A stretch of 64,000 nucleotides of DNA from Streptomyces spectabilis (GCF_008704795.1 NZ_CP023690.1:1240001-1304000); one strand, 5' to 3'. Counted from the stretch's first letter, positions 29,101 through 37,700 are shown. The notes: generated from the sequence alone by a model not told the origin. A program made the numbers and translations.

Positions 29101-30210
29101 AGCCTGGGCTGGCGCATCGAGTGCGCCGAGCGGGAGGGCGCCCGCGTCGTCGACCACCGGGTGCTGCCGCCGCTGGAGGAGGAGCAGCTCCAGGCGTATC
29201 TGGAGGCCGACCTGGACGAACTGCTCGCGGACGTCGACCCGGGGCGCGGCCCGGTCCTTCGGGCCAGGTTCTACGACCGGGGTGCCGACCGGCCCGGTGT
29301 GATCGTCCTCGCGGTCCACCACTTCGTCTTCGACTCCACGTCGTTCGTACCGCTCGTCGAGGACCTCAACGCGGCCTTCGCGGGCGACGCCCCGGCGGCG
29401 CCGCGCCGGGCCGCCTGGCGCGCGTGGACGCACCTGCTGCGCGCGATGGCCGCGTCCGACGAGCTGGCCGGTGAACTGCCGTACTGGAAGGGCGTCCTGA
29501 GCGCGGGCGCCGGAGCGCGGCCCGTGCCCGAGAACGGCCCCCAGGACGCGCCCGCGGGCCTCGTGCGCCGCCGGGTCGCCGCCGACCGGGTCGCGGCGCG
29601 GCTCACCGAGTCCGGTCCCACCGGCCAGAGCGCGGCGCTCGCCGCGGTCGCCGTGGCCTGGTCCCGGTGGCGCGGCGAGCCCGACGCGTTCCTGAGCACC
29701 GTCGGCATGGGCAGCTCCCCGAACGCGCTGTGGAGCGGGGACCGGAGCGACGCGGTCGGCTGGTTCACGCATCTCTTCCCGGCCCATCTGCGCGTCCCGT
29801 CCGGCGCCGGGGTCGCCGACGCCCTGCCGGGCGTGGACACCGCCCTGCGCTCCGTGCCGAACGACGGCATCGGCTACGGCGTCCTGCGCCACCTCAGCCC
29901 CGCGACCCCGGCGGTGGCGGGGGTGCGCGCGCTGTCCGAGCCGCCGGTCCTGGTCGAGCACGTGGCCAGCGGCAACGACGGCCTGACGAAGCTGGGCGGC
30001 CCGTACGTGCGGCCCCGGCCGATGACCCTGGTCGCCGTGCCCCACTCGCTGCTCACCCAGGTGCCGATCGTCGTGGAGACGCACATCCTGGGCGGGGCGC
30101 TCGAACTCGGCGTGATCCACCGCGGTTCGGTCGCCGCCGCCGACATGGAGGCCTTCGCCGACCACCTGGTCGAGGCGCTCGCCGAACTCGCCGCCGACGA
30201 GGGCCGCTGA
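23173..30210 (+). CDS. Hybrid PKS-NRPS: KS, decayed AT, ACP, C, A, PCP, E-like (2,345 aa)
   Basis: Starts 11 bp after the NRPS stop. KS (1-about 425) has a full Cys169 (DTACSG), His304 (ECHGSGT), His349 (GNIGH) triad. KS-AT linker begins at about 445. The following about 270 residues align only with fragments of an AT: where GHSxG belongs it reads VGSGVG (584-589), without Ser at the nucleophile position, and most of the domain is missing before the PTYPF post-AT linker. Carrier Ser776 (GGTS). C domain HHIAFDG at 967-973. A5 has [10 protein letters not shown] near 1456-1465 (Gln replaces Lys), pocket DMFCLGIFC, substrate unassigned. PCP Ser1858. C-terminal E-like domain (about 1915-2345) has HHFVFDSTS and VGWFT but no EGHGR or FNYLG. 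No KR, DH or TE. It would add a C2 unit supplied in trans, probably hydroxymalonyl-ACP, then one amino acid. Confidence 0.93.
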   Translation: MTHPSPSGREAVAVIGVALALPDADDLDALHRNLLEGRVSVRAPGRDRAHYAGAPADAGYLPLAYLDRIDLFDHRFFDLSRREAELMDPHQRMTAQLAHRAIENACYAPRDLKGSRTAVVLSAPEPHYAGLYPDDDPQQVLGSHPSATAARISYLFDFAGPALVVDTACSGSLTALAVAVDQLRDGRADLAVAGGLSLYPVLIRERDYVPLLGIVSADGVCRPFDAAADGSTAGEGGGLVVLKRLSDALADGDHVHAVVRGVAVNQNGFRATSMSAPSARAQSAAIVEAWRQAGGAPPAYVECHGSGTRLGDVIEAEGLRQAFTEAGAGPGPGPGEPCGISSIKGNIGHINHAAGIAGLLKVLAGLRHGTRYPNPNFSAPNPLIDFSGPVRVDAAARAWEPAPGTPRRAGVSSFGLTGTNVHAVVEEPPAAPPAPAAPEPGTELVTLSAKSPRALAAYAERVADFLDSTGHRLSDIAHALNRGRDDHPYRWAGTARDRRELAAALRAAPHAEREPAAAAPLVLLFSGDAELGDGTWAALSAAFPALADADGGTDDGPPGARLFDRQLAGHRLARALGLSAARLVGSGVGNLAVRSAQRPATADEARRAAADTPITSQVDEAGLRRAARGLVDEGAVVVELAADGTLALEISRVAPELPVVRLYADPTRDGVLSALAGLYALGADIDWNAYYAGTGARRIEVPTYPFDADAVSCWCLPPGGPLPTHAPEPAPAPSPVPARQAEPGATEAELAALWKHVLKADEVGPGSNYFELGGTSIAGITVLRAAEERFGARLTFADLHRNPTLRALAARIDAVRATSPGRDDWTITPLPRPGRLPLSFNQEQLWYLDRLNPGSPLYNIPANTRYVGDFDFGAFRGALGDVVDRHEVLRTRILDEDGRPYAVADTAAPQVEFVDLGALPEERRTEELSRTITAEATAPFDLGRGPLLRTVVVRVAERDHVVLHTVHHIAFDGWAPAVFFRELSACYGARIAGRRAELPELPVQYADFAAWQRRWLDAERMERGLAYWRRQLRDLDVPELPLDRPRPAAQSYRGGYVKFALDEELARRLRAFSVGESTTSFVTMLAVVDALLHLWAGRRDVVVGAATTGRFNPATHDLIGYFNNLLPFRTKVDPGIGFRELVARCAATATGVLDHEEIPFARIVADAGHRDPSRHPVFTVCYTHQNTVAASLDLEGLRPVALRGDLAGVSGVAPGTAKFDLTFGLYDQDDSPMDAYLEYAVDLFDAATAHRLVGLFQGIAEAVMSDPDRPLADLAPLLGGTGGVESSLLVGERRALPDTRLVCEVFQEHAARRPDEVAVIDAAGEHTFQEVDRRANRLARRLVAHGVGPDGVVPVLAARGADLVVGWLGVHKAGAAVASLDPAVPERRVRSVLAGVGAAAVVLGEGMTITVPEGVPVLRIADAVAQPGPDTDAGPDGDGAPPLRAGPRNLAYVVHTSGSTGRPQGCEVEHGGLLNVLTWYGDTFGIGPGDRVAQLAAAGFDMAMFEVMAALYHGTALYFVADPLQTPDKLLGDLAEHRVTVACMPTPLAETVLAELPDEPAPGLRLVLTGGDRLRVRPPRRTPFAVHNIYGPTECAFCVTGGPVADAGAAPDVVPDIGRPLPNVRVHVLDSRLRPVARGERGEVYAGGAHVGRGYHGRPGPTAARFVADPFADEPGARMYRTGDLALVRADGTLEFHGRADDQLELRGHRVEPAEVERTLLAHPRVREALVHAAHRPSGAPLLVAHVAGDDVPGEAELTRWAAGALPEYMVPGRVLRHAALPRTSNGKLDRRTMRKRDMADRDTTNELTAVVTAVTPGAVLDDAGREAERVLAGIWTDLLGVARVAPDDNFFRIGGDSLLSVGIASRATRAGLPLTPHDVLSHPTLRDLAAVAAKGTVPDAAPRPVAAASASAPREPVPPAPLVQALLATARDGARDFVTPLLLETAPGIGADAVRAAFDRLVEVQEPLRYRFRHNSLGWRIECAEREGARVVDHRVLPPLEEEQLQAYLEADLDELLADVDPGRGPVLRARFYDRGADRPGVIVLAVHHFVFDSTSFVPLVEDLNAAFAGDAPAAPRRAAWRAWTHLLRAMAASDELAGELPYWKGVLSAGAGARPVPENGPQDAPAGLVRRRVAADRVAARLTESGPTGQSAALAAVAVAWSRWRGEPDAFLSTVGMGSSPNALWSGDRSDAVGWFTHLFPAHLRVPSGAGVADALPGVDTALRSVPNDGIGYGVLRHLSPATPAVAGVRALSEPPVLVEHVASGNDGLTKLGGPYVRPRPMTLVAVPHSLLTQVPIVVETHILGGALELGVIHRGSVAAADMEAFADHLVEALAELAADEGR

Positions 30211-31215
30211 GTGCCCCCGGCGACGGCCATCAGGGCGGCCGCCTGCTACCAGCCGGACCGGGTCCTCGCGGTCGCGGACCTGCCGGGGCTCGCGGAACTC
30301 GGCGACGGCGAGCGGGAGACCTGTGCGCGCCTCGGCATCGACGAGGTCCGCGCGGACGAGTCGCTGACCGCGTTCGACCTGGCGGTGCGCGCGGCCCGGC
30401 AGGCCCTGTCGGACGCGGACCTCACCGCGGCCGAACTCGGCGCGCTCGTCCTCATCGACGCGCGCGTCCCGGACACCCTGATGAGTTCGGCGGCCACCCG
30501 GCTCCAGGCGCTCCTCGGGGCGGAGCGCGCGCTGACCTTCTCGGTGGGCGGCCTCGGCTGTGTGTCGCTCACCCCGGCGCTGCTCACGGCCCGGGGCCTG
30601 CTGGCCGCCGACGGGGACCTGGACCACGTCCTGGTCGTGCACGGCAGCAAGCCGCCCACGCCCCTGCGCTACCGCCATCCGGTGACGGTCAGCGGCGACG
30701 GCGGCGCCGCCGCGGTGATCTCGCGCCGCGGCCCGGTCCGCGTGCTCGACATCGTGCAGGAGACCAACGGCGACCACTGGGACCTGTTCCGCGTGGACTA
30801 CCGGGACCGGCCGAGCGCGCGCTGGCGCGAGGAGTGCCGCGACATCCCGCAGTACTCCTTCCGGCTCGCCGTGGAGTCCCGCATCCGCCTGCGCGAGCTG
30901 CACCGGCGCCTCCTGGACCGCAACGGCCTGGCGCCCGGGGACATCTCCCGCCACCTCAGCCACAACCTCTCCGAAGGCACCTTCCGGTTCACCGAGGAGG
31001 CCCTCGGCATCGAGATCAGCACGACCTGCTTCGACAACCTCCGCCGGTACGGGCACCTCGGCCCGAACGACGTCCTGCTGAACCTCCGCACGGAGCTCGA
31101 CCGCGGCGGCCTGGCCGAGGGGCAGCGCGCGGTGCTGCTCAGCGCGAGCCCGGTCGCCGCCTGGAGCCTGCTGCTGGTGGAGATCGGCGACGGCGCCACG
31201 ACCCACTACCTGTGA
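30211..31215 (+). CDS. KAS III (FabH/CerJ-like) ketosynthase or acyltransferase
   Basis: A 334-residue thiolase-fold protein of the 3-oxoacyl-ACP synthase III family. The nucleophile is read as Cys117 (VGGLGCVSL), the His as His251 (LSHNLSEG, equivalent to HQAN). The position of the third catalytic residue, Asn in FabH (YGNTS), is His282 in RYGHLGP. Similar non-Asn variants occur in KAS III-like enzymes that transfer acyl groups or join glyceryl-ACP to polyketides in tetronate pathways. GTG start lies directly against the stop of the hybrid gene (TGAGTG), so it is coupled. It precedes a free ACP by 15 bp. Possible roles: chain release with the ACP-bound C3 unit, or starter formation. It is the only candidate release enzyme in an operon without a thioesterase. 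Confidence 0.85.
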   Translation: MPPATAIRAAACYQPDRVLAVADLPGLAELGDGERETCARLGIDEVRADESLTAFDLAVRAARQALSDADLTAAELGALVLIDARVPDTLMSSAATRLQALLGAERALTFSVGGLGCVSLTPALLTARGLLAADGDLDHVLVVHGSKPPTPLRYRHPVTVSGDGGAAAVISRRGPVRVLDIVQETNGDHWDLFRVDYRDRPSARWREECRDIPQYSFRLAVESRIRLRELHRRLLDRNGLAPGDISRHLSHNLSEGTFRFTEEALGIEISTTCFDNLRRYGHLGPNDVLLNLRTELDRGGLAEGQRAVLLSASPVAAWSLLLVEIGDGATTHYL

Positions 31216-31230
31216 GAAAGAGGGGCCCGC

Positions 31231-31515
31231 ATGGACACATCGAACGCAACGGAGGCCGTCGACGCGACGGCCGTGACCGAGGGGCTGCGCACGTATCTGA
31301 CCGGCGCCCTGGGCCGGGAGCCGGGCCCGGACGAGGACTACTTCGCCCTCGGCCTCGTGACCTCCCTGTTCGCGATCGAGCTGGTGAACTTCGTGGAGCA
31401 GCGCTACGGCATCGAGGTCACCGTCGACGATCTCGACCTGGACCACTTCCGCACCCTCGGCAGGCTGCGCGACTTCGTCCTGGCGAAGGCCGCGAGCCGG
31501 GGCGCGGCGGCGTGA
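31231..31515 (+). CDS. Free acyl carrier protein of the glyceryl/hydroxymalonyl pathway
   Basis: A 94-residue ACP. The phosphopantetheine site is Ser45 in GLVTSLFAIEL; the usual DSL is TSL here (Thr44). The FALGLVTSLFAIELVNFVEQ and YGIEV segments resemble FkbJ/ZmaD-type ACPs that carry glyceryl and methoxy- or hydroxymalonyl units. A GAAAGAGG-type site precedes the ATG. Its stop overlaps the GTG of the dehydrogenase gene by 4 bp. Expected partners: the FkbH-like enzyme for loading, the two dehydrogenases for oxidation, and the AT-less ketosynthase module or KAS III for delivery. Confidence 0.9.
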   Translation: MDTSNATEAVDATAVTEGLRTYLTGALGREPGPDEDYFALGLVTSLFAIELVNFVEQRYGIEVTVDDLDLDHFRTLGRLRDFVLAKAASRGAAA

Positions 31516-32681
31516 CCAGCACGACCGCGGCCGACCCCGCGGACCTGGCGGCGCGGTTCGCCGACGCGGTCCGCGGGGACGCCGCCGCCTGGGACGCGCG
31601 CGGCGAACTGCCCGCCGACGTACGCCGCGCGCTCGCGCGGGACGGGCTGCTCGGCGCCGATCTGCCGCCCTGCCACGGCGGACTGGGCGCCGCGCCCGAG
31701 CAGCTCGGCGAGGTGTGTGCCCGGCTCGGCGGCGTGTGCGGCTCGCTGCGCGCCCTGGTCACCGTGCAGGGCATGGTGGGTGCCGCGCTGCTGCGCTGGG
31801 GCACCGCCGGGCAGCGCGAGCGGTGGCTGCCCGCGCTCGCCCGGGGCGAGCTGACCGCCGCCTTCGCCGCGACGGAGGCGGCGGCGGGCAGCGACCTCGG
31901 AGCCGTGACCACCGCGGTCGAGCGGGACGGCGACACGTACACGGTGTCCGGCGAGAAGCGCTGGATCACCTTCGGCGAGGTCGCGGACGTGTTCCTGGTC
32001 CTGGGCCGCACGGACGGCCGCACCGCCGCGGTGCTCGTCGAGGCGGACCGGCCCGGCGTGCGGCGGGAGCCGGTGCGCGGCCAGCTCGGCCTGCGCGCCG
32101 CCCAGTTGGCGCACGTACGGTTCGACGCCGTGCGCGTACCGTCCGAGAACGCGGTCGCGCCGCCCGGGTTCGGCCTGTCGCACGTGGCGGGCACCGCGCT
32201 CGACCACGGGCGGTTCACGGTGGCCTGGGGCTGCGTCGGGATGGCCGAGGCGTGTCTGCGGGCGGCCGCCGAGCACGCCGTGCGGCGCGCGCAGGGCGGG
32301 GTGGTCCTGGCCGAGCACCAGCAGGTGCGCTCGCTCCTGGGGCGCGCGGTGGTGGACGGCCGCGCCGCCCGGGAGCTGTGCCTGCGGGCCGCCCGCCTGC
32401 GCGCGGCCGGTGACCCGGACGCCGTCGCGGAGACCGTCGCCGCCAAGTACGCCGCGGCGCGCGCCGCCACCTCGGTGGCCGGGAGCGCGGTGCAGGTCCT
32501 GGGCGCGGCCGGCTGCGCCCCCGACAGCCTGGTGGGCCGCTGCTACCGGGACGCCAAGGTCATGGAGATCATCGAAGGCTCGGCCCAGGTGTCCGAGCTG
32601 CACATCGCCGACCACCTGCTGCGGGCCCACGGACACCGGGCGGCCCCGCGGCGGCCGGAGCGAGAGGGGGACCACCGGTGA
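31512..32681 (+). CDS. Acyl-CoA dehydrogenase-family flavoprotein (FkbI/ZmaE-like)
   Basis: A 389-residue acyl-CoA dehydrogenase fold: N-terminal helices, a middle barrel with AFAATEAAAGSDLG and GEKRWITFGEVADVFLVL, and C-terminal helices. The catalytic base is Glu355 in MEIIEGSAQ. In methoxymalonyl- and hydroxymalonyl-ACP pathways this enzyme acts with the 3-hydroxyacyl-CoA dehydrogenase to oxidise the primary alcohol of glyceryl-ACP to the carboxylate, using FAD. GTG at 31512 overlaps the ACP stop as GTGA; the frame is open far upstream, but that part is antisense-like noise over the KAS III gene. Overlaps the FkbH-like gene by 4 bp. Confidence 0.9.
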   Translation: MTSTTAADPADLAARFADAVRGDAAAWDARGELPADVRRALARDGLLGADLPPCHGGLGAAPEQLGEVCARLGGVCGSLRALVTVQGMVGAALLRWGTAGQRERWLPALARGELTAAFAATEAAAGSDLGAVTTAVERDGDTYTVSGEKRWITFGEVADVFLVLGRTDGRTAAVLVEADRPGVRREPVRGQLGLRAAQLAHVRFDAVRVPSENAVAPPGFGLSHVAGTALDHGRFTVAWGCVGMAEACLRAAAEHAVRRAQGGVVLAEHQQVRSLLGRAVVDGRAARELCLRAARLRAAGDPDAVAETVAAKYAAARAATSVAGSAVQVLGAAGCAPDSLVGRCYRDAKVMEIIEGSAQVSELHIADHLLRAHGHRAAPRRPEREGDHR

Positions 32682-33775
32682 GCGCGGGGACCGGCGGAGC
32701 GCGGGACGGAACGGCTGCCGAGCCCGGCGCGGGCCGCGCGCGGGCCGCGGAGCCGACGGTGAAGTGCCTGGTCTGGGACCTCGACGACACGCTGTGGGAC
32801 GGGGTCGCCCTCGAAGGCGACGCGCCCGAGCCGTTCCCGGCCGCCGTGCGGGCCGTGCGCGCCCTGGACCGGCGGGGGGTCCTGCACGCGGTGGCCAGCC
32901 GCGGCGAGCACGCCGTCGCCGCCGCCCATCTGGCCGCGCACGGGCTCGACACCCTCTTCACCGTCCTGGAGGTGGGCTGGGGCGCCAAGTCCGGGGCCGT
33001 CGAGCGGATCGCCGCCGAGCTGGACATCGGGCTCGACACGGTCGCGTTCATCGACAACGACGCGGTGGAGCGGGCCGAGGTGGCCGCCGCGCTGCCGGAC
33101 GTGCGCTGCTATCGGGCGCACGAGGCCGAACTCCTCACCTCGTACGCGGAGTTCACGCCCCGGTTCGTGACGCAGGAGTCGGCGCGGCGGCGCGACCTGT
33201 ACCGCACCGAGCGGCGGCGCAAGGCCGCGGAGGCCGAGCACACCGGAGTGCCCGCGGCGTTCCTGGCCTCACTCGACCTGGTCCTCACGGTCCGGCGGGC
33301 CACAGGAGCCGACCTGGCCCGGGCGCACGAACTGACCGTGCGCACGCACCAGCTCAACACCACCGGCCGCACCTTCGGCCCGGACGAGCTGCGCCGTCTG
33401 TGCGAGGACCCCGGGCACGAGGTGCTCGTCGCCGGTCTCACGGACCGCTTCGGCTCCTACGGCACCATCGGGCTCGCAGTCACCTCGCTCCGGGACGACG
33501 CGACCGTGCTCGAACTGCTCCTGATGTCCTGCCGGGTGATGTCGCGCGGCGTCGGCGCGGTCCTCATCGACCACATCGTCGCGCGGTCCCTTGCGGCGGG
33601 CCGCCGCCCGGTCGCGGAGTTCGTCCCCACCGGCGTCAACCGGCAGATGCTGGTCACGCTCCGTTTCGCCGGCTTCGAGGTGGTGGAGGACGCCGGTGAC
33701 CGCATCACCCTGGCCGTCGACCCGGACGCCCCGCCGCCCGCCCGCAAGCACCCGGTACGGGTGGTCACCCCATGA
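32678..33775 (+). CDS. FkbH-like HAD-superfamily glyceryl transferase/phosphatase
   Basis: A 365-residue FkbH-type protein, the normal family length. HAD motif I is DLDDTLWDG with Asp34 and Asp36; VASRGEHA and GAKSGAVERIA are motif II/III regions, and AFIDNDAVERAEV supplies the acidic motif. The C-terminal half (VRRATGADLARAHELTVRTHQLNTTGRTF) is the GNAT-like domain found in the family. Known reaction: takes 1,3-bisphosphoglycerate, dephosphorylates it and loads D-glycerate as a thioester on the partner ACP. GTG start overlaps the preceding stop, and its own stop overlaps the next ATG. It marks the operon as using a glycerate-derived C3 unit. Confidence 0.92.
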   Translation: MSAGTGGARDGTAAEPGAGRARAAEPTVKCLVWDLDDTLWDGVALEGDAPEPFPAAVRAVRALDRRGVLHAVASRGEHAVAAAHLAAHGLDTLFTVLEVGWGAKSGAVERIAAELDIGLDTVAFIDNDAVERAEVAAALPDVRCYRAHEAELLTSYAEFTPRFVTQESARRRDLYRTERRRKAAEAEHTGVPAAFLASLDLVLTVRRATGADLARAHELTVRTHQLNTTGRTFGPDELRRLCEDPGHEVLVAGLTDRFGSYGTIGLAVTSLRDDATVLELLLMSCRVMSRGVGAVLIDHIVARSLAAGRRPVAEFVPTGVNRQMLVTLRFAGFEVVEDAGDRITLAVDPDAPPPARKHPVRVVTP

Positions 33776-34689
33776 ACGACGTCGACCGGAAGACGGAGAC
33801 TCCCATGCCTCAGGACAGTGCCGGAAGCGGTGTCATCGGCGTGGTCGGCGCCGGGACGATGGGGGTGGGCATCGCCCAGTGCCTCGTCGAGGCCGGACAC
33901 CGCGTGGTGACCGTCGACCCCGAGGACGCCGCCCGCGCCACCGCTCCGGGGCGGCTCCGCGACGGCATCAGGCTGGCCAGGATGGTCCGCGAGGCGCCCG
34001 CTGCCGTCCCGATGGACCGGGCGCTCGCGGCGGTCACCTGGACCGCGCGCCTGGCGGACCTGGCCGAGGCGCGGTTCGTGCTCGACTGCGCGCCGGAGCG
34101 CATCCCGCTGAAGGAGAGGCTGTTCCGCGAACTGGACGAGGTGTGCCCGTCCGGCGCGGTGCTCGCGACGGGGACCTCGGCCATCCCGGTCGAGCGGCTC
34201 GCCGCGCGCACGGCGCGGCCGGAGCGGGTGCTCGGTCTGCACTTCATGAACCCGGCGCCGATGAAGGAGGCCGTGGAGGTCGTCCGCGGCCCGCGCACCT
34301 CCGACGAGACCCTGGACACCGCCCTCGCCCTGCTCGCGGGGATCGGCAAGAAGGGCATCGTCGTCCACGACGGCCCCGGCTTCGTCTCCAACCGGGTCCT
34401 CATGCTCACGGTCAACGAGGCCGCGACGGTGGTGCAGCAGGGCACCGCGGACCCGGCCACCGTCGACCGGATCTTCCAGGAGTGCTTCGGGCACACCATG
34501 GGCCCGCTGGCCACGGGTGACCTGATCGGCCTTGACACCATCGTGGACACGCTGTACGTCCTGCTCGAATGCACCGGCGACCAGCGCTTCCAGCCCTGCG
34601 AGGGGCTGCGTGCACTGGTCGCCGACGGTCATCTGGGCCGCAAGAGCGGCCGGGGCTTCCACCGCTATCCGGCCCGCGCGCCGAGGTGA
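33772..34689 (+). CDS. 3-hydroxyacyl-CoA dehydrogenase-family enzyme (FkbK/ZmaG-like)
   Basis: A 305-residue NAD(P)-dependent dehydrogenase. N-terminal Rossmann motif GVVGAGTMGVGIA (residues 23-35); the catalytic regions include GLHFMNPAPMKEAVEVV (His) and GFVSNRVLMLTVNEA, as in HBDH/HACDH proteins. In the methoxymalonyl-ACP pathway it oxidises the C3 hydroxyl of glyceryl-ACP to the aldehyde. ATG at 33772 overlaps the FkbH stop (ATGA); an internal ATG at 33805 preceded by GGAGA is an alternative start that would trim 11 residues. Last gene of the operon. No fkbG-type O-methyltransferase is adjacent, so the expected unit is hydroxymalonyl-ACP. Confidence 0.92.
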   Translation: MNDVDRKTETPMPQDSAGSGVIGVVGAGTMGVGIAQCLVEAGHRVVTVDPEDAARATAPGRLRDGIRLARMVREAPAAVPMDRALAAVTWTARLADLAEARFVLDCAPERIPLKERLFRELDEVCPSGAVLATGTSAIPVERLAARTARPERVLGLHFMNPAPMKEAVEVVRGPRTSDETLDTALALLAGIGKKGIVVHDGPGFVSNRVLMLTVNEAATVVQQGTADPATVDRIFQECFGHTMGPLATGDLIGLDTIVDTLYVLLECTGDQRFQPCEGLRALVADGHLGRKSGRGFHRYPARAPR

Positions 34690-34725
34690 CCCGGCGCGCG
34701 GTGCCTTTACGGATGGGGGCGGCGC

Positions 34726-37700
34726 CTACCGGACGAGGTGGTAGGCGTTGGAGATCGTCTCGGTCATGGTGTTGCCCGCGGTGTCCTTCAGATACACCCG
34801 GTACGACACGGACTTGGCCGCCGCCGGGTGGCGCACGCTCGCCGAGTGCGCGCCCTTGGCGTCGGTCGTGACGGGGGCCGACTTCCAGGTGCTTCCGCCG
34901 TCGTAGGAGACCTTGACGGTCAGCTTGGCGATCTTGTCCTTGGCCGCGGCCGCCCCGGCCACCTTCAGCGGCACGGTCAGGGTGCCGCCCGCCGGGGCCG
35001 TGCCGTTCAGGGCCAGCTTCGGCGCGAGGCGCACGGTCGAGAGCGGCAGGTCGGTGGGCGGCTCGTCCGGCGTCCTGGCCGAGGTGAAGGTCCAGGCGAC
35101 GGCCACCTTCGTGCTCGTCGTGGTCTCCTTGACCGGACGGCTCGCCTCCATGGTCAGACGGTACGGGGCGGAGGCGGCGGGGAGTTCGGCGTTCACCGCG
35201 CCCGGTTCGCCCTTCGCGATGAGGCGGCCGCCCGACTCCAGACGGGTGGAGCCCTTGGTCACGGGGGACTGGCCCGAGTGGCCCGCGCCGTCGCTGAACA
35301 GCTGGACGTAGGCGTTCATGGAGTTGCCCGCCCGGAGCGCGCCCTGCCTTTCGTCGGCGTTCAGGTCGGGGCCGACCACGCCGGTGTTGAAGTTCAGCGT
35401 GTAGCGCTTGCCCGCCTTGTACGTGACCACGTCCGCGCCGTAGCCGATGCTCAGGCCGCCCGCGTCGTCGAGCTGCCCCATGGCCCAGCTCCAGCGCACG
35501 TCCTTGGTGGTGACGTAGCTCGTGCCGGAGGACGGGAGGCTCAGCGTGGCCTGCGACGGCACGGTGGGGCTGTAGCCGTCCGCGCCGATCGGCGTGGCGG
35601 TGAGGGTGCCCTTGCGCCGGGCGGCGGAGGCTCCGAGGCCGACCTTCACCTCGGCCAGCTCGGCCTTGGTGGCGGCGTGCTTCAGGCCGGTGAACCAGGT
35701 GCCGGTGCGGTTGAAGGCGAGACGGTAGTCGACCTTCTTCGTGCCCGGGACCTTCCAGACGCCGCTGTACTGGGCGTTGAAGGTGGGCGAGCCCCCGCCG
35801 AGCCCGGCGGTGCGGATGGCGGTGCGGCCCGTGAGGTTCCAGGTTCCGGCGATCGCGCCGGCCTGGTCCTCGTAGCTGACGCTCGCCTCCGTGCGGCGCG
35901 CGGTCCTGTCCGGGGTGGTGACGGCGAACGGCTTGGCCTTGCGCGAGTCCAGCGTGATCGCCTTGTCCGCGCCCACCGTCAGCTTCGGCTGGACGAAGAC
36001 CGAGAGGCTGTCGCCCGGGCCGTAGACGGAACTCTCCAGCGCGTAGGTGCCCTTGGGCACCCGCAGCGTGGCCTTGCCCTGGCTGTAGGGGACCTGGAAC
36101 TTCTTCTGCGTGGCGGGGTCGGTGAGCGTGGTGACGTACGTGGACGCGCCCGCGCCGCTGGTGTCGAGGTGCCGGAAGGTGAGGTCGTACGACTCGACCT
36201 CCCGCTCCACGATCAGGCCCGTGCGCACGGACTGGCCGTCCCCGGCGGCCAGCAGGCTGCCGCCGTAGGCGCCGTCGGCGGTGCCGAGCTTCGTGTCGAC
36301 GGTGACGGTGGTCTTAGCGCTGCCGCCCGCCGGGACGGTCACCTTGGCGTCCTTGACGGTGAACATGGCGGCGGGGCCGGGGCGGCCCGCCGGGTCCACG
36401 GTGGTGGTGGACAGCGCGAGGGTGACCGGCTTGGTGCCGTAGTTGCGGTAGGTGACGGTCTTGGTGACCGGCTTGTCGTCGCTGTGCGGCCACGCCTGCG
36501 TGCCGAAGGCGACCGTGCCGGGCGAGCTCACGACGGAGGCGGTGACGGCGCGCGTCAGATCCACGCGGCCCGCGCCCTGCTGGTGCGGGTTGAGCTTGGC
36601 GTTGGGCTTGGCGGAGCCGGTGAGCGCGGCCTTGAGCTGCGTGCCCGTCCAGGCAGGGTGCTGCTGGAGGAGCAGCGCGGCCGAACCGGCCACATGCGGG
36701 GCCGCCATCGAGGTGCCGGACATGGCGACGTAACCGTCGGCCGCGGCGGGGCCGTCGGTGGAGGCCGCGGCGGTGATGTTCTCGCCGGGGGCGGTGAGGT
36801 CGGGCTTGGCGACGCCGTCGGCGTTGGGGCCGCGGCTGGAGGTTTCCGCGATCCGGTCCCGCTTGTCCACCGAACCGACCGTGAGGGCCTCGGGGGCGCT
36901 GCCGGGCGTGGTCAGCGTGCCCGCCTCGGGCCCCTCGTTGCCCGCTGACGCGACGAACAGGGCCTTGCCGGAGAGCCGGGCGACGGCCTCCTCCATCGGG
37001 TCGGTGCCCGGTGTGTCCAGGCTGCCGAGGCTCATGTTGACGATCTTGGCGCCGCTGTCGACGGCCCACTGCATGCCCGCGATGATGTCGGAGTCGTAGC
37101 CCGCGCCCACCTCCTCGGAGATGACCTTGCCGTCGAGGATCCGGGCGCCGGGTGCCACGCCCTTGCGCTTGCCGCCCGACTTGGCGCCGGAGCCCGCGAG
37201 GGTCGAGGCGACGTGGGTGCCGTGGCCCATGCGGTCCTTGGCGTCGGGGGCCCCGGTGAAGTTCTTCTCCAGGACCTCGACGCCCTTGAGGTCCGGGTGC
37301 GTCTGGTCGACCCCGGTGTCCAGGACGGCGACCTTGATGCCCTTGCCGGTGTATCCGGCCTGCCACATGGTGGGGGCGCCGATCTGCGGCACGCTCTTGT
37401 CGAGCGTGGGGCGGGCCTTGGCGTCCAGCCAGATGCGCCCGACGGCCGGGGCGGCGGTGGCGTGGACGTTCGCACGGCCGCCCGTGCCGCGGGTGAGCGC
37501 CGACCACAGGTCCGTGGCGTCGGACTTGGGCGTGCTGAACGCCTCGCCGCCGACGGCGGGCAGGTCACGGCGGTCGCGGGCGTGGCCCTTGAACGTGTCG
37601 GCCGCCCGGAAGCTGTTGGCCCTGCCCGGCCGGTACCCGACGATCAGCGGCAGCGAGGTGCGGTGCGCGTCGTCGTACTTGTCCTCGACGAGCTGCGTGA

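Noticed and set aside
34738..36948. A 736-codon plus-strand frame opposite the subtilase
   Set aside because: Antisense to a protease with a complete catalytic triad; its translation is GVDGD-type low complexity.
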